Below are positions 39,931 through 48,510 of a DNA stretch of 64,000 nt, piece after piece. The number at the start of each line of letters is the position of its first letter. Position 1 is the first letter of the stretch. The DNA comes from FEN-1250 sp038237245 (GTDB lineage Bacteria > Gemmatimonadota > Gemmatimonadetes > Gemmatimonadales > Gemmatimonadaceae), in the NCBI GenBank assembly GCA_038237245.1, contig JBBRYY010000002.1, positions 18,683 through 82,682 on the forward strand, written 5' to 3'. The notes under the pieces were generated by a model. It was given only the letters and a program-made list of their open reading frames with translations. It made no database searches and was not told the DNA's origin. Made by a program: the position numbers and the translations under genes.

Positions 39931-41049
39931 ATGCGTATCGGTGTCCCGAAGGAGATCAAGACGAATGAGAATCGTGTCGCGCTCGTCCCCGCTGGATGCG
40001 AGGCGTTGGTCGCCGACGGCCATTCGGTGCTCATCGAGAAGGGGGCAGGCGAGGGGAGCGGCTTCAGCGACGATCTCTATGTGAAGGCGGGCGGCAAGAT
40101 CGCGCCGACGGCCGATGCGACGTGGGCCGACGCCGACATGATCCTGAAGGTGAAGGAGCCGATCAAGGTCGAGTGGCCGCGCATGAAGAAGGGACAGACG
40201 ATCTTCACGTATTTCCATTTCGCGGCGGACGAAGTGCTGACGAAGGCGCATCTCGAGAGCGGCGCCACGTGCATCGCCTACGAGACGGTGCAGCTGCCGC
40301 ACGGCGAGCTCCCCCTGCTTACGCCGATGTCGGAGGTCGCGGGGCGGATGGCGGTGCAGGCCGGCGCCAAATACCTCGAGAAGCTGCACGGCGGACGCGG
40401 TGTCCTGCTCGGCGGCGTGCCGGGCGTGCTCCCGGGGAAGGTCGTGATCCTCGGTGGCGGTGTCGTCGGCACGAATGCGGCGAAGATGGCGGCGGGGCTC
40501 GGCGCGCACGTCACGATTCTCGATCTCTCGCTCGAGCGGCTGCGCTATCTGTCGGATGTGATGCCGGCAAACGTGACCCTCGTGTACTCGAATCGCCACG
40601 CGATCCTCGACCAGATCGCGACGGCGGATCTCGTCGTCGGTGCGGTACTGGTTGCGGGGGCGAAGGCGCCGAGGCTGGTGCGGCGTGAGGATCTGAAGAC
40701 GATGCAGCCGGGTGCGGTGATCGTTGATGTGGCGATCGACCAGGGCGGATGCATCGAGACCATTCATGCAACGACGCACGACAACCCCGTGTACACCATC
40801 GATGGGATCATTCACTATGGCGTCGCGAACATGCCGGGCGGCGTGCCACGCACGTCGACGCTCGCGCTCACGAATGCGACCTTCCCTTACGTGATGCAGT
40901 TGGCGAAGAAGGGGTGGAAGAAGGCGCTGCGCGAGAACGACGCACTGGCGAAGGGGCTGAACGTCGTCGCTGGGAAAGTCGTGTACAAGGCGGTGGCGGA
41001 CGCGTTCGGGATGCCGTTCGTGGAGCCGGCGACCTACCTGAAGGATTAA
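39931..41049 (+). CDS. ald: Alanine dehydrogenase
   Basis: 372 residues; ATG behind GCGGAG. It converts L-alanine and NAD to pyruvate and ammonia. Motifs: Met-Arg-Ile-Gly-Val-Pro-Lys-Glu-Ile-Lys-x-Asn-Glu-Asn-Arg-Val, the NAD site Ile-Leu-Gly-Gly-Gly-Val-Val-Gly-Thr-Asn-Ala-Ala, and Asp-Gln-Gly-Gly-Cys with the catalytic Asp/His (His in Phe-Thr-Tyr-Phe-His-Phe). Length is standard. The downstream deacetylase gene starts 5 bp after it. Confidence 0.96.
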   Translation: MRIGVPKEIKTNENRVALVPAGCEALVADGHSVLIEKGAGEGSGFSDDLYVKAGGKIAPTADATWADADMILKVKEPIKVEWPRMKKGQTIFTYFHFAADEVLTKAHLESGATCIAYETVQLPHGELPLLTPMSEVAGRMAVQAGAKYLEKLHGGRGVLLGGVPGVLPGKVVILGGGVVGTNAAKMAAGLGAHVTILDLSLERLRYLSDVMPANVTLVYSNRHAILDQIATADLVVGAVLVAGAKAPRLVRREDLKTMQPGAVIVDVAIDQGGCIETIHATTHDNPVYTIDGIIHYGVANMPGGVPRTSTLALTNATFPYVMQLAKKGWKKALRENDALAKGLNVVAGKVVYKAVADAFGMPFVEPATYLKD

Positions 41050-41053
41050 CGGG

Positions 41054-41830
41054 ATGCGTGTGGCGCTCCCGCCGGTGCTCGCCTACCACAAGGTGGAGCG
41101 TCGGCACGAGCTGGGTGTCACGCGGATCTCGCCGAACCGGTTTGCTCGGCAGATGGAGCGATTGGCGAAGGCGGGGTGGAGAACGTTAGGGTTGACTGAG
41201 GTGATCGCGTGCGCGATCGGCGAGCGGATAGCGGCGCCGCACGAGCTCGCGATCACTTTTGACGATGGGTACAGGGGACTGCGGGAGCATGCGTTTCCGG
41301 TACTGGAATCGCTCGGGTTTCGCGCGACGTGTTTTGTGATCACCGACTATGCGGGGAAGCTGAATCGCTGGGACGTGGCGTACGGAGGGCGGAGGTTCGC
41401 GCATCTCGCGTGGCGGGACATGCGCGCGTGGCAGGGACGAGGAATTGAGTTCGCATCGCATACGGCGACGCATCCGCGGCTGACGCGGATGTCGGAGCTC
41501 GGAGTTTACGAGGAGCTCGACCGGTCGCGGCGAGCGATTGGGGGCGCCTTAGGGGTCGCGCCGACGGCGGTGAGCTATCCGTTCGGAGCGGCTGCAGCGA
41601 GGGAGGAGCGGATCGCACGCGAGGCGGGGTACGCCGCAGCATTCGGAATTGCGCGAGGGTGGCGCGGGAACGTGATGAGCGTGGCGCGGACGCCGGTGTA
41701 CCTCTGGGCGCCGCTCACCCCTGTCGTTGGCGTGTTGCGCGCCCCGGAGCAAGTCGCGGCGCTGATCGCGAATCGCTGCGCGATTGGGACTACCCTGCTG
41801 CGTGGCGCAGCAGACAGCGGAGTGTCATGA
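41054..41830 (+). CDS. Polysaccharide deacetylase (NodB homology, CE4)
   Basis: 258 residues. CE4 enzymes remove N-acetyl groups from chitin, peptidoglycan or exopolysaccharide with a metal-bound water. Visible: Ile-Thr-Phe-Asp-Asp-Gly-Tyr (catalytic Asp pair) near residue 75 and the metal motif Ser-His-Thr-Ala-Thr-His-Pro near residue 137. Ser-Tyr-Pro-Phe-Gly follows. Lack of a clear signal peptide suggests a cytoplasmic or membrane-associated step. Substrate not predictable. Confidence 0.92.
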   Translation: MRVALPPVLAYHKVERRHELGVTRISPNRFARQMERLAKAGWRTLGLTEVIACAIGERIAAPHELAITFDDGYRGLREHAFPVLESLGFRATCFVITDYAGKLNRWDVAYGGRRFAHLAWRDMRAWQGRGIEFASHTATHPRLTRMSELGVYEELDRSRRAIGGALGVAPTAVSYPFGAAAAREERIAREAGYAAAFGIARGWRGNVMSVARTPVYLWAPLTPVVGVLRAPEQVAALIANRCAIGTTLLRGAADSGVS

Positions 41831-42258
41831 ACTCTCCGGCCCGTGAGGAGCAGCAGTGGCGGATTACCTTTGCGCGCTTCCTATTGTGCGTGGCGATCCT
41901 GTACTATCTCGCCACGCTCGTTACGGTCGCACTCGGGAGGCGAGGACTTCACTCTCTGCGATCGGTTTCTGAGATTTTGGTACTCTTGCTGTTATCGGCG
42001 TTTGCCACGGTGGGCCTAACGAGACTGCGCGCTCCGTCGATCCTCGCGATCGCGATCGCTGCCCTTATGTCCCTCTGGTTCTTGATCCCCACGTTTTTCA
42101 ACCAACCGTTGCTGAGTGCGATGCTGCGCGGAATCGGAACCTGGCGAACCTACGTCGCCATGCTCGTGGCCTTTGCACTCAATCTCTTGCCCGCCATTGC
42201 GTTCTTCGTCGTCTGGCCGTTGCGGCCATCTCGCGCCGGTGTTCCCCGTGGTGGGTGA
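41827..42258 (+). CDS. Small four-helix membrane protein
   Basis: 143 residues; the ATG overlaps the deacetylase stop by 4 bp. Four hydrophobic segments (about residues 15-35, 48-65, 70-90 and 105-128) make it an inner-membrane protein. No family recognised. Coupling to the deacetylase suggests a helper of the same envelope process, but that is weak inference. Confidence 0.68.
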   Translation: MNSPAREEQQWRITFARFLLCVAILYYLATLVTVALGRRGLHSLRSVSEILVLLLLSAFATVGLTRLRAPSILAIAIAALMSLWFLIPTFFNQPLLSAMLRGIGTWRTYVAMLVAFALNLLPAIAFFVVWPLRPSRAGVPRGG

Positions 42259-42427
42259 ATCGATCGAGGACGTTCAAGGTCGGCCGCTGAGCGAAGATAT
42301 CATCCCTTTCTGACATCATCGCGAGCAGCCGCTCGGAAGGCCTCATCCTTGCACGTTCACCGTTTGGGATGCCACTCGATTCGTGCGATGCGACTCGCTG
42401 GCCCCGTTACACGCGATCAGGATTGCC

Positions 42428-42607
42428 GTGGAAGAAATCGAGATTGGGCGCACGCGCGGCCGCACCATATTGCTCGGCGTCTTCATATTCGTCGTCGTGG
42501 CCGCCGCACTCTGGTTCGTCGTCGGCCGGCGCGGACCGAGCAAAATTCCTCACGTCGGACCCGCCGGCGACAAGAGCGCTCCGAGTGGATCGCCCGCGCC
42601 TCACTAG
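42428..42607 (+). CDS. Short single-pass membrane protein
   Basis: 59 residues from a GTG with CAGGA 7 bases before it. A charged N-terminus (Glu-Glu-Ile-Glu-Ile-Gly-Arg-Thr-Arg-Gly-Arg) is followed by one membrane helix (Leu-Gly-Val-Phe-Ile-Phe-Val-Val-Val-Ala-Ala-Ala-Leu-Trp-Phe) and a Pro/Ser/Gly-rich tail. Real coding is likely from this pattern, but no family is known. An in-frame ATG 45 bp upstream is possible. Between 42259 and 42427 nothing else was seen. Confidence 0.55.
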   Translation: MEEIEIGRTRGRTILLGVFIFVVVAAALWFVVGRRGPSKIPHVGPAGDKSAPSGSPAPH

Positions 42608-42624
42608 CGCGCAGCGACGCGCTA
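42605..42624. terminator. Hairpin shared by two convergent genes
   Basis: A 7-bp palindromic stem TAGCGCG / CGCGCTA with a 6-base loop. Its outer bases are the stop codons of the membrane protein (plus strand) and the oxidoreductase (minus strand). It could serve as a weak bidirectional terminator. Confidence 0.4.
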
Positions 42625-43848
42625 GACGAAGTACTTCGCGACCACCGGCAGCAGCGTCGGGTGATGCATCAGCGCGCTCCCAAAGATCCGTCTGAGCGTT
42701 CGCTTCTCGTAGGCGATCCCGTTCACCGTCTTTGCAAGCCGATCGAAGAACGAATCGTCGAACTTCGACAGCGCATCCTTGAGCGTGTGAAAGCGAATGT
42801 GATCGTCGCCGAGCATCGTCATCCACGCGTCATGATACCGTTGGATCCGCACGGCACTCGTATCGCGCGCCGCCAACGCCTCAGCGCCGACCTCCGCCGC
42901 CAGCCGACCCGCCTTCATCGCGTTCACGATCCCGCCACCCGATAGCGGGTTGATCATGTGCGCCGCATCTCCCACCGTGATCAACCCATCCGTCACGGTG
43001 CGCTTGATCGTCGGGTGCACGATCACGCCGCCCACCGTGTAGCTCACGCGAATTCCCGTTGGGAAATAATTCTGGGTGTAGTCGTCGAGCCACTGACGCG
43101 CATTCCGCCCGCCCGCGCGCAACGCCACGGTGCCGAGGCCGATGTTCGCGCTGTCGCCGCCCTTCGGAAATACCCACGCGTAGCCGCCCGGCGCGACATT
43201 ATCTCCAAAGTGCAAATAAATCGCGTCCTGATCGACGTTGACGTTCGTCATCAGATACTGCGCGCAGCTTTCCATGTCCCGCGCAGGGACGCGCGTGTCG
43301 AGCCCCGCCCACCGCGCCACCATCCCGTCGACGCCGTCCGCCGCTACGATGAGCCTCGTGCGCACGACGTACTCGCGCCCACCCCCTCGCACCGCCACGA
43401 GCCACCCGTCGCCATCGCGTCGCACCCCCGTCGCCTCGGTGCCAATCAGGATCTCGGCGCCCGCCAGTCCTGCCTCCGTCGCCAGCGCAGGCTCGAAGCG
43501 CGTGCGATCGAGCACGTAGCCCACGTCGCCTTCCGCCACGCGCACCTCGGTGCCGTCCGGCGCCCAGAAGATCACCTTCGTGATCTTCCGCGACACCCAG
43601 GGCGCATTCGTCGGATCGATGAACTCCGAGAGCCCCCCGCTCCCCACCCCCTCGCCACAGCGCACCGGCGCCCCGATCGCGCGGTCGCGCTCCAGCAACA
43701 GCACCGACAGGCCACGGTCGCGCGCCATCAGCTCCCGCGCCGCGATAAGCCCACCCGGACCACCGCCGACCACCAACGCGTCGCACCGCCGACTCGGTTC
43801 CGGCCACGCGACGCCCGGCAACAAACCGCTCTTCCTCACTCCACTCAC
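42622..43848 (-). CDS. FAD-dependent geranylgeranyl reductase-family oxidoreductase
   Basis: 408 residues from a GTG that overlaps the ferredoxin stop by 4 bp; a longer open frame upstream overlaps the ferredoxin coding sequence and is not used. FAD site Val-Val-Gly-Gly-Gly-Pro-Gly-Gly-Leu-Ile-Ala-Ala near residue 25; Gly-Ala-Pro-Val-Arg-Cys-Gly-Glu-Gly; Ala-Asp-Gly-Val-Asp; and Val-Gly-Asp-Ala-Ala-His-Met-Ile-Asn-Pro-Leu-Ser-Gly-Gly-Gly. This family reduces double bonds in prenyl chains of quinones, lipids or chlorophyll. The coupled ferredoxin is the likely electron donor. Substrate (menaquinone or lipid) not determined. Confidence 0.9.
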   Translation of the reverse strand: MSGVRKSGLLPGVAWPEPSRRCDALVVGGGPGGLIAARELMARDRGLSVLLLERDRAIGAPVRCGEGVGSGGLSEFIDPTNAPWVSRKITKVIFWAPDGTEVRVAEGDVGYVLDRTRFEPALATEAGLAGAEILIGTEATGVRRDGDGWLVAVRGGGREYVVRTRLIVAADGVDGMVARWAGLDTRVPARDMESCAQYLMTNVNVDQDAIYLHFGDNVAPGGYAWVFPKGGDSANIGLGTVALRAGGRNARQWLDDYTQNYFPTGIRVSYTVGGVIVHPTIKRTVTDGLITVGDAAHMINPLSGGGIVNAMKAGRLAAEVGAEALAARDTSAVRIQRYHDAWMTMLGDDHIRFHTLKDALSKFDDSFFDRLAKTVNGIAYEKRTLRRIFGSALMHHPTLLPVVAKYFV

Positions 43849-44066
43849 GACTGCATCTCGAGCGATTTCCCGACTCGAGGAATCATCGCCAGTGCGCCCA
43901 CCGGACACGGCGCCACACACTTCCGACACCCTGTGCAAATTGAATCGTCTATGAACAGACCCTCCCGTCTCATCCCGATCGCGCCGGGGGGACAGAGGGG
44001 CAAACACAGCCCGCAGGAATCACAGACATTCAGCTCCACGACCGCAATCTCGAGCGACTCCCGCAT
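43845..44066 (-). CDS. Two-cluster [4Fe-4S] ferredoxin
   Basis: 73 residues from the ATG at 44066. Two motifs are complete: Cys-Asp-Ser-Cys-Gly-Leu-Cys-Leu-Pro-Leu-Cys-Pro and Cys-Thr-Gly-Cys-Arg-Lys-Cys-Val-Ala-Pro-Cys-Pro. The start is preferred because GAGGA lies just upstream and the candidate promoter (-10 at 44107-44112) would sit inside a longer version. It is coupled to the oxidoreductase gene and probably feeds it electrons. Confidence 0.82.
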   Translation of the reverse strand: MRESLEIAVVELNVCDSCGLCLPLCPPGAIGMRREGLFIDDSICTGCRKCVAPCPVGALAMIPRVGKSLEMQS

Positions 44067-44106
44067 CCGTCCTCGCACGCTGGGATTGTGATGTCCGACA
44101 CGCCCT

Positions 44107-44136
44107 AGGTTATGTCCAGCCAACGTCTTGCCGCAA
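44107..44136 (-). promoter_or_regulatory. Candidate ferredoxin promoter, overlaps mreB promoter
   Basis: On the minus strand TTGCGG (44136-44131), 18-bp spacer, TAACCT (44112-44107). The -35 box shares bases with the mreB -35 on the other strand. Confidence 0.45.
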
Positions 44137-44156
44137 CTCAGGTGTGCGGCTAGCTT
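44128..44156 (+). promoter_or_regulatory. mreB operon promoter
   Basis: TTGCCG (44128-44133), 17-bp spacer, TAGCTT (44151-44156). Same layout as the rpsA and rplM promoters. Start expected near 44163, leader about 66 bases. Confidence 0.72.
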
Positions 44157-44228
44157 AACCCCCGACCGTGCACTTTCCTACCTGCCGCCTACTGCGTTCC
44201 GCCAGGAATGCGAGATTGAACTCCTAGA

Positions 44229-45263
44229 ATGCGCTGGCCCTTCAAACCGGGTTCGCTGTTTCCCGCGAACGCGATTGCCGTAGACCTCGGCACCGCGAAC
44301 ACCCTGATCTACGTCAAAGGCGAAGGAATCGTGCTCAATGAGCCGTCCGTCGTCGCCATCGATCGCGCCACCGGCAAGATCAAAGGGGTAGGTCTCGAAG
44401 CGAAACGCATGCTCGGCCGCACCCCCGAAGGCGTCATTGCGGTTCGTCCGATGAAGGACGGCGTCATCGCCGACTTCGACGTCACCGAGAAGATGCTCCG
44501 CTACTTCCTCACGCTGATCATCGACAACCACGTCTTCAAGGTGAAGCCGCGCGTCATCGTGTGCGTCCCCTCCGGCATCACCGAAGTCGAGAAGCGCGCC
44601 GTGCGCGACTCCGCACTCGGCGCCGGCGCGAAGGAAGTGTTCATGGTCGCCGAGCCGATGGCGGCTGCGATCGGCGTCGGACTTCCGGTCGAGACGCCAA
44701 CGGGCAATATGGTCATCGACATCGGCGGCGGCACCACGGAGATCGCCGTCATCGCACTCTCGGGCATCGTCAGCGACACATCGATCCGCACGGGCGGCGA
44801 CGAGCTCGACACCGCGATCGTGCAGTTCATGCGCAAGAACTACAATCTCCTCATCGGCGAGCCGACCGCGGAGCAGATCAAGATCCAGATCGGCTCCGCC
44901 GCGCCCGTTGGCGAAGAGCGCGAGATGGAAGTAAAGGGGCGCGACCTCGTCTCCGGAATTCCGAAGACCGTGCGTGTGCACTCGAGCGAGATCCGCGAAG
45001 CGATTCAGGAGCCGATCCAGCAGATCGTCGACGCGGTTCGCCGCGCCCTCGAGATCACGCCGCCGGAGCTTGCGAGCGACATCGTCGACCGCGGCATCGT
45101 CATGACCGGTGGCGGCGCGCTCATTCGCGGCCTCGACCTCCTGCTGAGCCAGGAGACGAATCTGCCGATTCACGTCGACGAGGATCCGCTCACCTGCGTC
45201 GTTCGCGGCACCGGGCGAATTCTGGACGACGAGGACAAGTACTGGTCCGTCCTGCAGACCTGA
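44229..45263 (+). CDS. mreB: Rod shape-determining protein MreB
   Basis: 344 residues. An actin-like ATPase whose filaments direct cell-wall elongation. Motifs: Ala-Val-Asp-Leu-Gly-Thr-Ala-Asn-Thr-Leu-Ile-Tyr, Glu-Pro-Met-Ala-Ala-Ala-Ile-Gly, Ile-Asp-Ile-Gly-Gly-Gly-Thr-Thr-Glu and Met-Thr-Gly-Gly-Gly-Ala-Leu-Ile-Arg-Gly. Length is typical. It heads mreB-mreC-mreD-PBP2-rodA, a full elongasome operon, so the cell is probably rod-shaped. Confidence 0.98.
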   Translation: MRWPFKPGSLFPANAIAVDLGTANTLIYVKGEGIVLNEPSVVAIDRATGKIKGVGLEAKRMLGRTPEGVIAVRPMKDGVIADFDVTEKMLRYFLTLIIDNHVFKVKPRVIVCVPSGITEVEKRAVRDSALGAGAKEVFMVAEPMAAAIGVGLPVETPTGNMVIDIGGGTTEIAVIALSGIVSDTSIRTGGDELDTAIVQFMRKNYNLLIGEPTAEQIKIQIGSAAPVGEEREMEVKGRDLVSGIPKTVRVHSSEIREAIQEPIQQIVDAVRRALEITPPELASDIVDRGIVMTGGGALIRGLDLLLSQETNLPIHVDEDPLTCVVRGTGRILDDEDKYWSVLQT

Positions 45264-45269
45264 TCGCGC

Positions 45270-46253
45270 GTGCCCCCAAGCGCTCGCGCGTACAGCCGCA
45301 GAGACACGGTCCTGTTCGTCTCGTGCATCGTGGTTGCTCTCGCGGCGATCCAGCTTCCCGAGCGCGTTCGAGATCCATTCGCATCGGCGCTCCGCCGGAG
45401 CATCCTCGCGCCGCTCGTCTCGCTCCAGGGTGATGCGGAGCAGAGCCGCCGCTCCTGGCTGACGCGTGAAGTGCGCGAGGCCCAGCGCGATAGCATCGCC
45501 CTTCGCTCCATGTCGCTCGACGCCTCCCTCGCCGACAATGACCGACTCCGCAAGCTGCTCGGACTCGGCGAAGCGCTGCGCTGGGGCTTCGTGCCGGCCG
45601 AAGTGCTGCAGGGACGCGGCGTAGGGGAGGAATACACCCTGGTGCTGTCCGCCGGCTCCAAGGCGGGCATCCTCCCGTTCAGCCCCGTGGTAGCACCCGA
45701 GGGGCTCGTCGGCATGGTGAAAAGCGTCGATCCGACGATGAGCATCGCGATCGCGTGGGCGCATCCGGACTTCCGCGTGAGCGCGATGGCAGTCGACGGC
45801 GGCGCCTTCGGCATCGTCGGCGCGCATCTCGGCGGCGAGCCGGAGCGATACCTCCTCGAGATGCGCGGCGTGCCGATGCGCAGCAATCTCAAGCCCGGCG
45901 CGCTTATCGTGAGCTCGGGGCTCGGCGGCACCTTCCCGCGCGGAATTCCCGTCGGCACGGTGATCGCCGAGATGAAGACATCGGAGCTGTGGGCGCGCAC
46001 GTATCTACTTCGTCCCGCCGTCGCGCCGGCGGATGTCTCCAACGTGATGGTGCTGCTCCCTGCGCGCACGACGGCGGGCGTACAGACCGTGTGGAAAGTG
46101 GGCTTGTTTGCCGATTCGGCGGTCAAGAGCATCGTTTCCTCAGGCGACTCGCTGGCTCGCCTGAAGGCGCACAAGGATTCGCTTGCGATGCCGCGCGACA
46201 CGACCACGCGACGCGACAGCACGGGCGCCGTTACGACGACGACCACTCCATGA
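45270..46253 (+). CDS. mreC: Rod shape-determining protein MreC
   Basis: 327 residues, GTG start 6 bp after mreB. One N-terminal membrane helix (about 12-30), a coiled-coil (about 60-95) and a periplasmic beta-barrel pair. Typical segments are Leu-Gly-Leu-Gly-Glu, Val-Gly-Met-Val-Lys-Ser-Val and Leu-Ile-Val-Ser-Ser-Gly-Leu-Gly-Gly-Thr-Phe-Pro-Arg-Gly-Ile-Pro-Val-Gly. It links MreB to PBP2 and RodA. The Thr/Ser/Arg-rich tail of ~30 residues is an extra low-complexity end. Confidence 0.94.
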   Translation: MPPSARAYSRRDTVLFVSCIVVALAAIQLPERVRDPFASALRRSILAPLVSLQGDAEQSRRSWLTREVREAQRDSIALRSMSLDASLADNDRLRKLLGLGEALRWGFVPAEVLQGRGVGEEYTLVLSAGSKAGILPFSPVVAPEGLVGMVKSVDPTMSIAIAWAHPDFRVSAMAVDGGAFGIVGAHLGGEPERYLLEMRGVPMRSNLKPGALIVSSGLGGTFPRGIPVGTVIAEMKTSELWARTYLLRPAVAPADVSNVMVLLPARTTAGVQTVWKVGLFADSAVKSIVSSGDSLARLKAHKDSLAMPRDTTTRRDSTGAVTTTTTP

Positions 46254-46738
46254 GACCGACAGATTTTTTCCGCACGCTCATCGCCTTCATCATTCTGGTG
46301 ATGCTGCACTACACCCTGCGCCCGCTGCTCGGCTGGCGCGCAGGGCCGGACTTTCTCGTGATCGCGACGTTGCTCGTCGCCATTCGCGTGCGCCCGGGAG
46401 CGGCCGCGCTCATCGGTCTGTGTGTGGGTCTCGTCTCCGACTCGGTCGACGTCCACGTCTTCGGCGCTGGTGCGCTCGCCATGTGCGCGATCGGCTTTTC
46501 CGCGTCATGGCTCAAGGCCGTCTTTTTCGCGGACGATGTGCTCCTCAACGCGCTCTTCTTCTTTCTCGGCAAGTGGGCGTTCGACCTCATCTTCGTCCTC
46601 GCCGGCCATCGCGGTGACTTCGGACAGATCGCGATCCAGCTCTTCGTCTGGTCGCCGCTCACCGCGGCCGTCACCGCGCTCTTCGGGCTGGTGACACTCC
46701 TCATTCTGCGTCCCGTGCTCCGCGCGTCACCGACGTGA
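46250..46738 (+). CDS. mreD: Rod shape-determining protein MreD
   Basis: 162 residues; ATG overlaps the mreC stop by 4 bp. About five to six membrane segments and no soluble domain. Recognised by hydrophobic profile, length and strict position between mreC and the PBP2 gene. Gly-Leu-Val-Ser-Asp-Ser-Val is the usual loop motif of the family. Confidence 0.88.
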   Translation: MRPTDFFRTLIAFIILVMLHYTLRPLLGWRAGPDFLVIATLLVAIRVRPGAAALIGLCVGLVSDSVDVHVFGAGALAMCAIGFSASWLKAVFFADDVLLNALFFFLGKWAFDLIFVLAGHRGDFGQIAIQLFVWSPLTAAVTALFGLVTLLILRPVLRASPT

Positions 46739-48510
46739 GCTTCCATCCCAACGAGATAGCGCGAAGGGCCCGTATCGCCTCCTGGGCACTCGTGGGGATC
46801 TTTGCGGTATTGCTCAGCGCGTTCTTCAAGACGCAGGTCGTCAACTACGCGAAGTACTCGCAGCAGTCGGAGACCAACCGTCTGCGCGAAGTGCCGCTCC
46901 CCGCGCCGCGCGGAATCATCTACGACCGGAACAATCAGGTCATCGCCGAGAATGTGCCGGGGTACGCGGTGTCGATCCTGTCGGCCAGCGCCGACTCGTT
47001 GCGCGCGGCGCTCACACGCCTCTCGGCGATCATTCCGATCTCCCCCGAGCAGATCGATCTCTCCGTACGGCGATACTCGCACGCGCGCAATCGCCCCGTC
47101 GCGGTACTCGCCGACGCATCGTTCGACGTCGTCTCGGTGCTCGAGGAGCGGCGAATAGACTTCCCGGGGCTGATCATCCAGTCGGCGCCGAAGCGCTACT
47201 ATCCCGACGGCGCCGCAGTCGCATCGTTCGTCGGATATGTCGGCGAGGTTACCGAGACCGAGCTCACGAATCCTCGTTACCTCGGCTACAAGACCGGGCA
47301 GTCGGTCGGAAAGAACGGGCTCGAGCGCCAGTATGAGACGCGCCTGCGCGGGCGCGAAGGCGTGCGTTACGTGGAAGTCGATGCGCTGGGGCGCGTGGTG
47401 CGCGAGGCTGGTGCGCGTGAGGAGGTCGCGGCGCAGCCGGCGGCCCCGCTCTATACGAACATCGACATGCCACTCCAGCGTTTCATGGCTGGGATCTTCA
47501 GCGACTCGCTGCAGGGCGGAGCCATCGCCATCGACCCGAAGACCGGCGGCGTGCTCGCGATGTACTCGGCGCCGAGCTATGACCCGAATCGCTTCGTCGG
47601 CGGAATTCCGCCCGAGCTCTGGAAAGCGCTCAATACCGATCCGGGAAAGCCGCTCTTCAACAAGGTGACGCAGGCGCGCTATCCCCCCGGCTCGACGTGG
47701 AAGCTCGCGACGGCCACGGTAGCGCTGCAGCGCGGGCTCGTCACGCTTAACGATCGGATGCCCGTCGCATGCACCGGCGGCTATCAATTCGGCAATCGCT
47801 ATTTCAAGTGCTGGGAGCCGAAGGGGCACGGCAGCCTGACGCTGGCCGAGGCGATCGAGAAGTCATGCGATGTGTACTTCTATCAGCTCGGGCTCAAGAT
47901 CGGTCTCTCGAATCTCGTCGCGGGCGGAATCAGGCTCGGCGCGCGAGAGAAGACGTCCATCGACCTCCCCGACGAAGCGCGACCGATATTCCCGTACGAC
48001 GACGTGGTCAACTACTACACGCGGAAGTACGGGAAGAATGGTTGGAGCCAGGCGGTCGTGCTCAATCTGTCGATCGGGCAGGGAGAAAATGCGCAGACGA
48101 TCGTGAACATGGCGCGCTTCTACACCGCGCTCGCGACGGACGGCAGGGCGGCGCGCCCCGAGGTCGTGCGCGACAAGCCGGAGCGCACGCAGATCCTCTC
48201 GCTCTCGGCAGAGCAGCTCGCGGGGCTGCGCGCCGCGCTCGCGGGCGTGATCTCGAACGGAACGGCGGGGAGCGCGCGCATCCAGGGCGTCGTGCTAGCG
48301 GGGAAGACTGGCACGGCGCAGAACTCGGAGGATCCCGTGCACAACCACGCATGGTTCGTCGGCTACGCGCCCGCGGGTGATCCGAAGATCGTCGTTGCGG
48401 TAATGTTGCAGTTCGGCGGACATGGTACGCGCGCCGCACGGATTGCCTCGAAGATCATTCAGTCGTATCTGCACGTGGAGCCGACCACCCTGATCAACAC
48501 CGACGGCTGA
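46735..48510 (+). CDS. mrdA: Penicillin-binding protein 2 (elongation transpeptidase)
   Basis: 591 residues, GTG start overlapping mreD by 4 bp. One N-terminal membrane helix, a pedestal domain with Pro-Arg-Gly-Ile-Ile-Tyr-Asp-Arg, and a C-terminal transpeptidase. Catalytic triads are Ser-Thr-Trp-Lys (in Pro-Pro-Gly-Ser-Thr-Trp-Lys), Ser-Cys-Asp and Lys-Thr-Gly-Thr. It cross-links new peptidoglycan during side-wall growth, with RodA as its glycosyltransferase partner encoded next. Confidence 0.96.
   Translation: MSFHPNEIARRARIASWALVGIFAVLLSAFFKTQVVNYAKYSQQSETNRLREVPLPAPRGIIYDRNNQVIAENVPGYAVSILSASADSLRAALTRLSAIIPISPEQIDLSVRRYSHARNRPVAVLADASFDVVSVLEERRIDFPGLIIQSAPKRYYPDGAAVASFVGYVGEVTETELTNPRYLGYKTGQSVGKNGLERQYETRLRGREGVRYVEVDALGRVVREAGAREEVAAQPAAPLYTNIDMPLQRFMAGIFSDSLQGGAIAIDPKTGGVLAMYSAPSYDPNRFVGGIPPELWKALNTDPGKPLFNKVTQARYPPGSTWKLATATVALQRGLVTLNDRMPVACTGGYQFGNRYFKCWEPKGHGSLTLAEAIEKSCDVYFYQLGLKIGLSNLVAGGIRLGAREKTSIDLPDEARPIFPYDDVVNYYTRKYGKNGWSQAVVLNLSIGQGENAQTIVNMARFYTALATDGRAARPEVVRDKPERTQILSLSAEQLAGLRAALAGVISNGTAGSARIQGVVLAGKTGTAQNSEDPVHNHAWFVGYAPAGDPKIVVAVMLQFGGHGTRAARIASKIIQSYLHVEPTTLINTDG

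Noticed and set aside
43849..44007. N-terminal extension of the FAD oxidoreductase.
   Set aside because: It would lie entirely within the ferredoxin coding sequence in another frame; the GTG at 43848 gives the usual 4-bp coupling and puts the FAD motif near the N-terminus.
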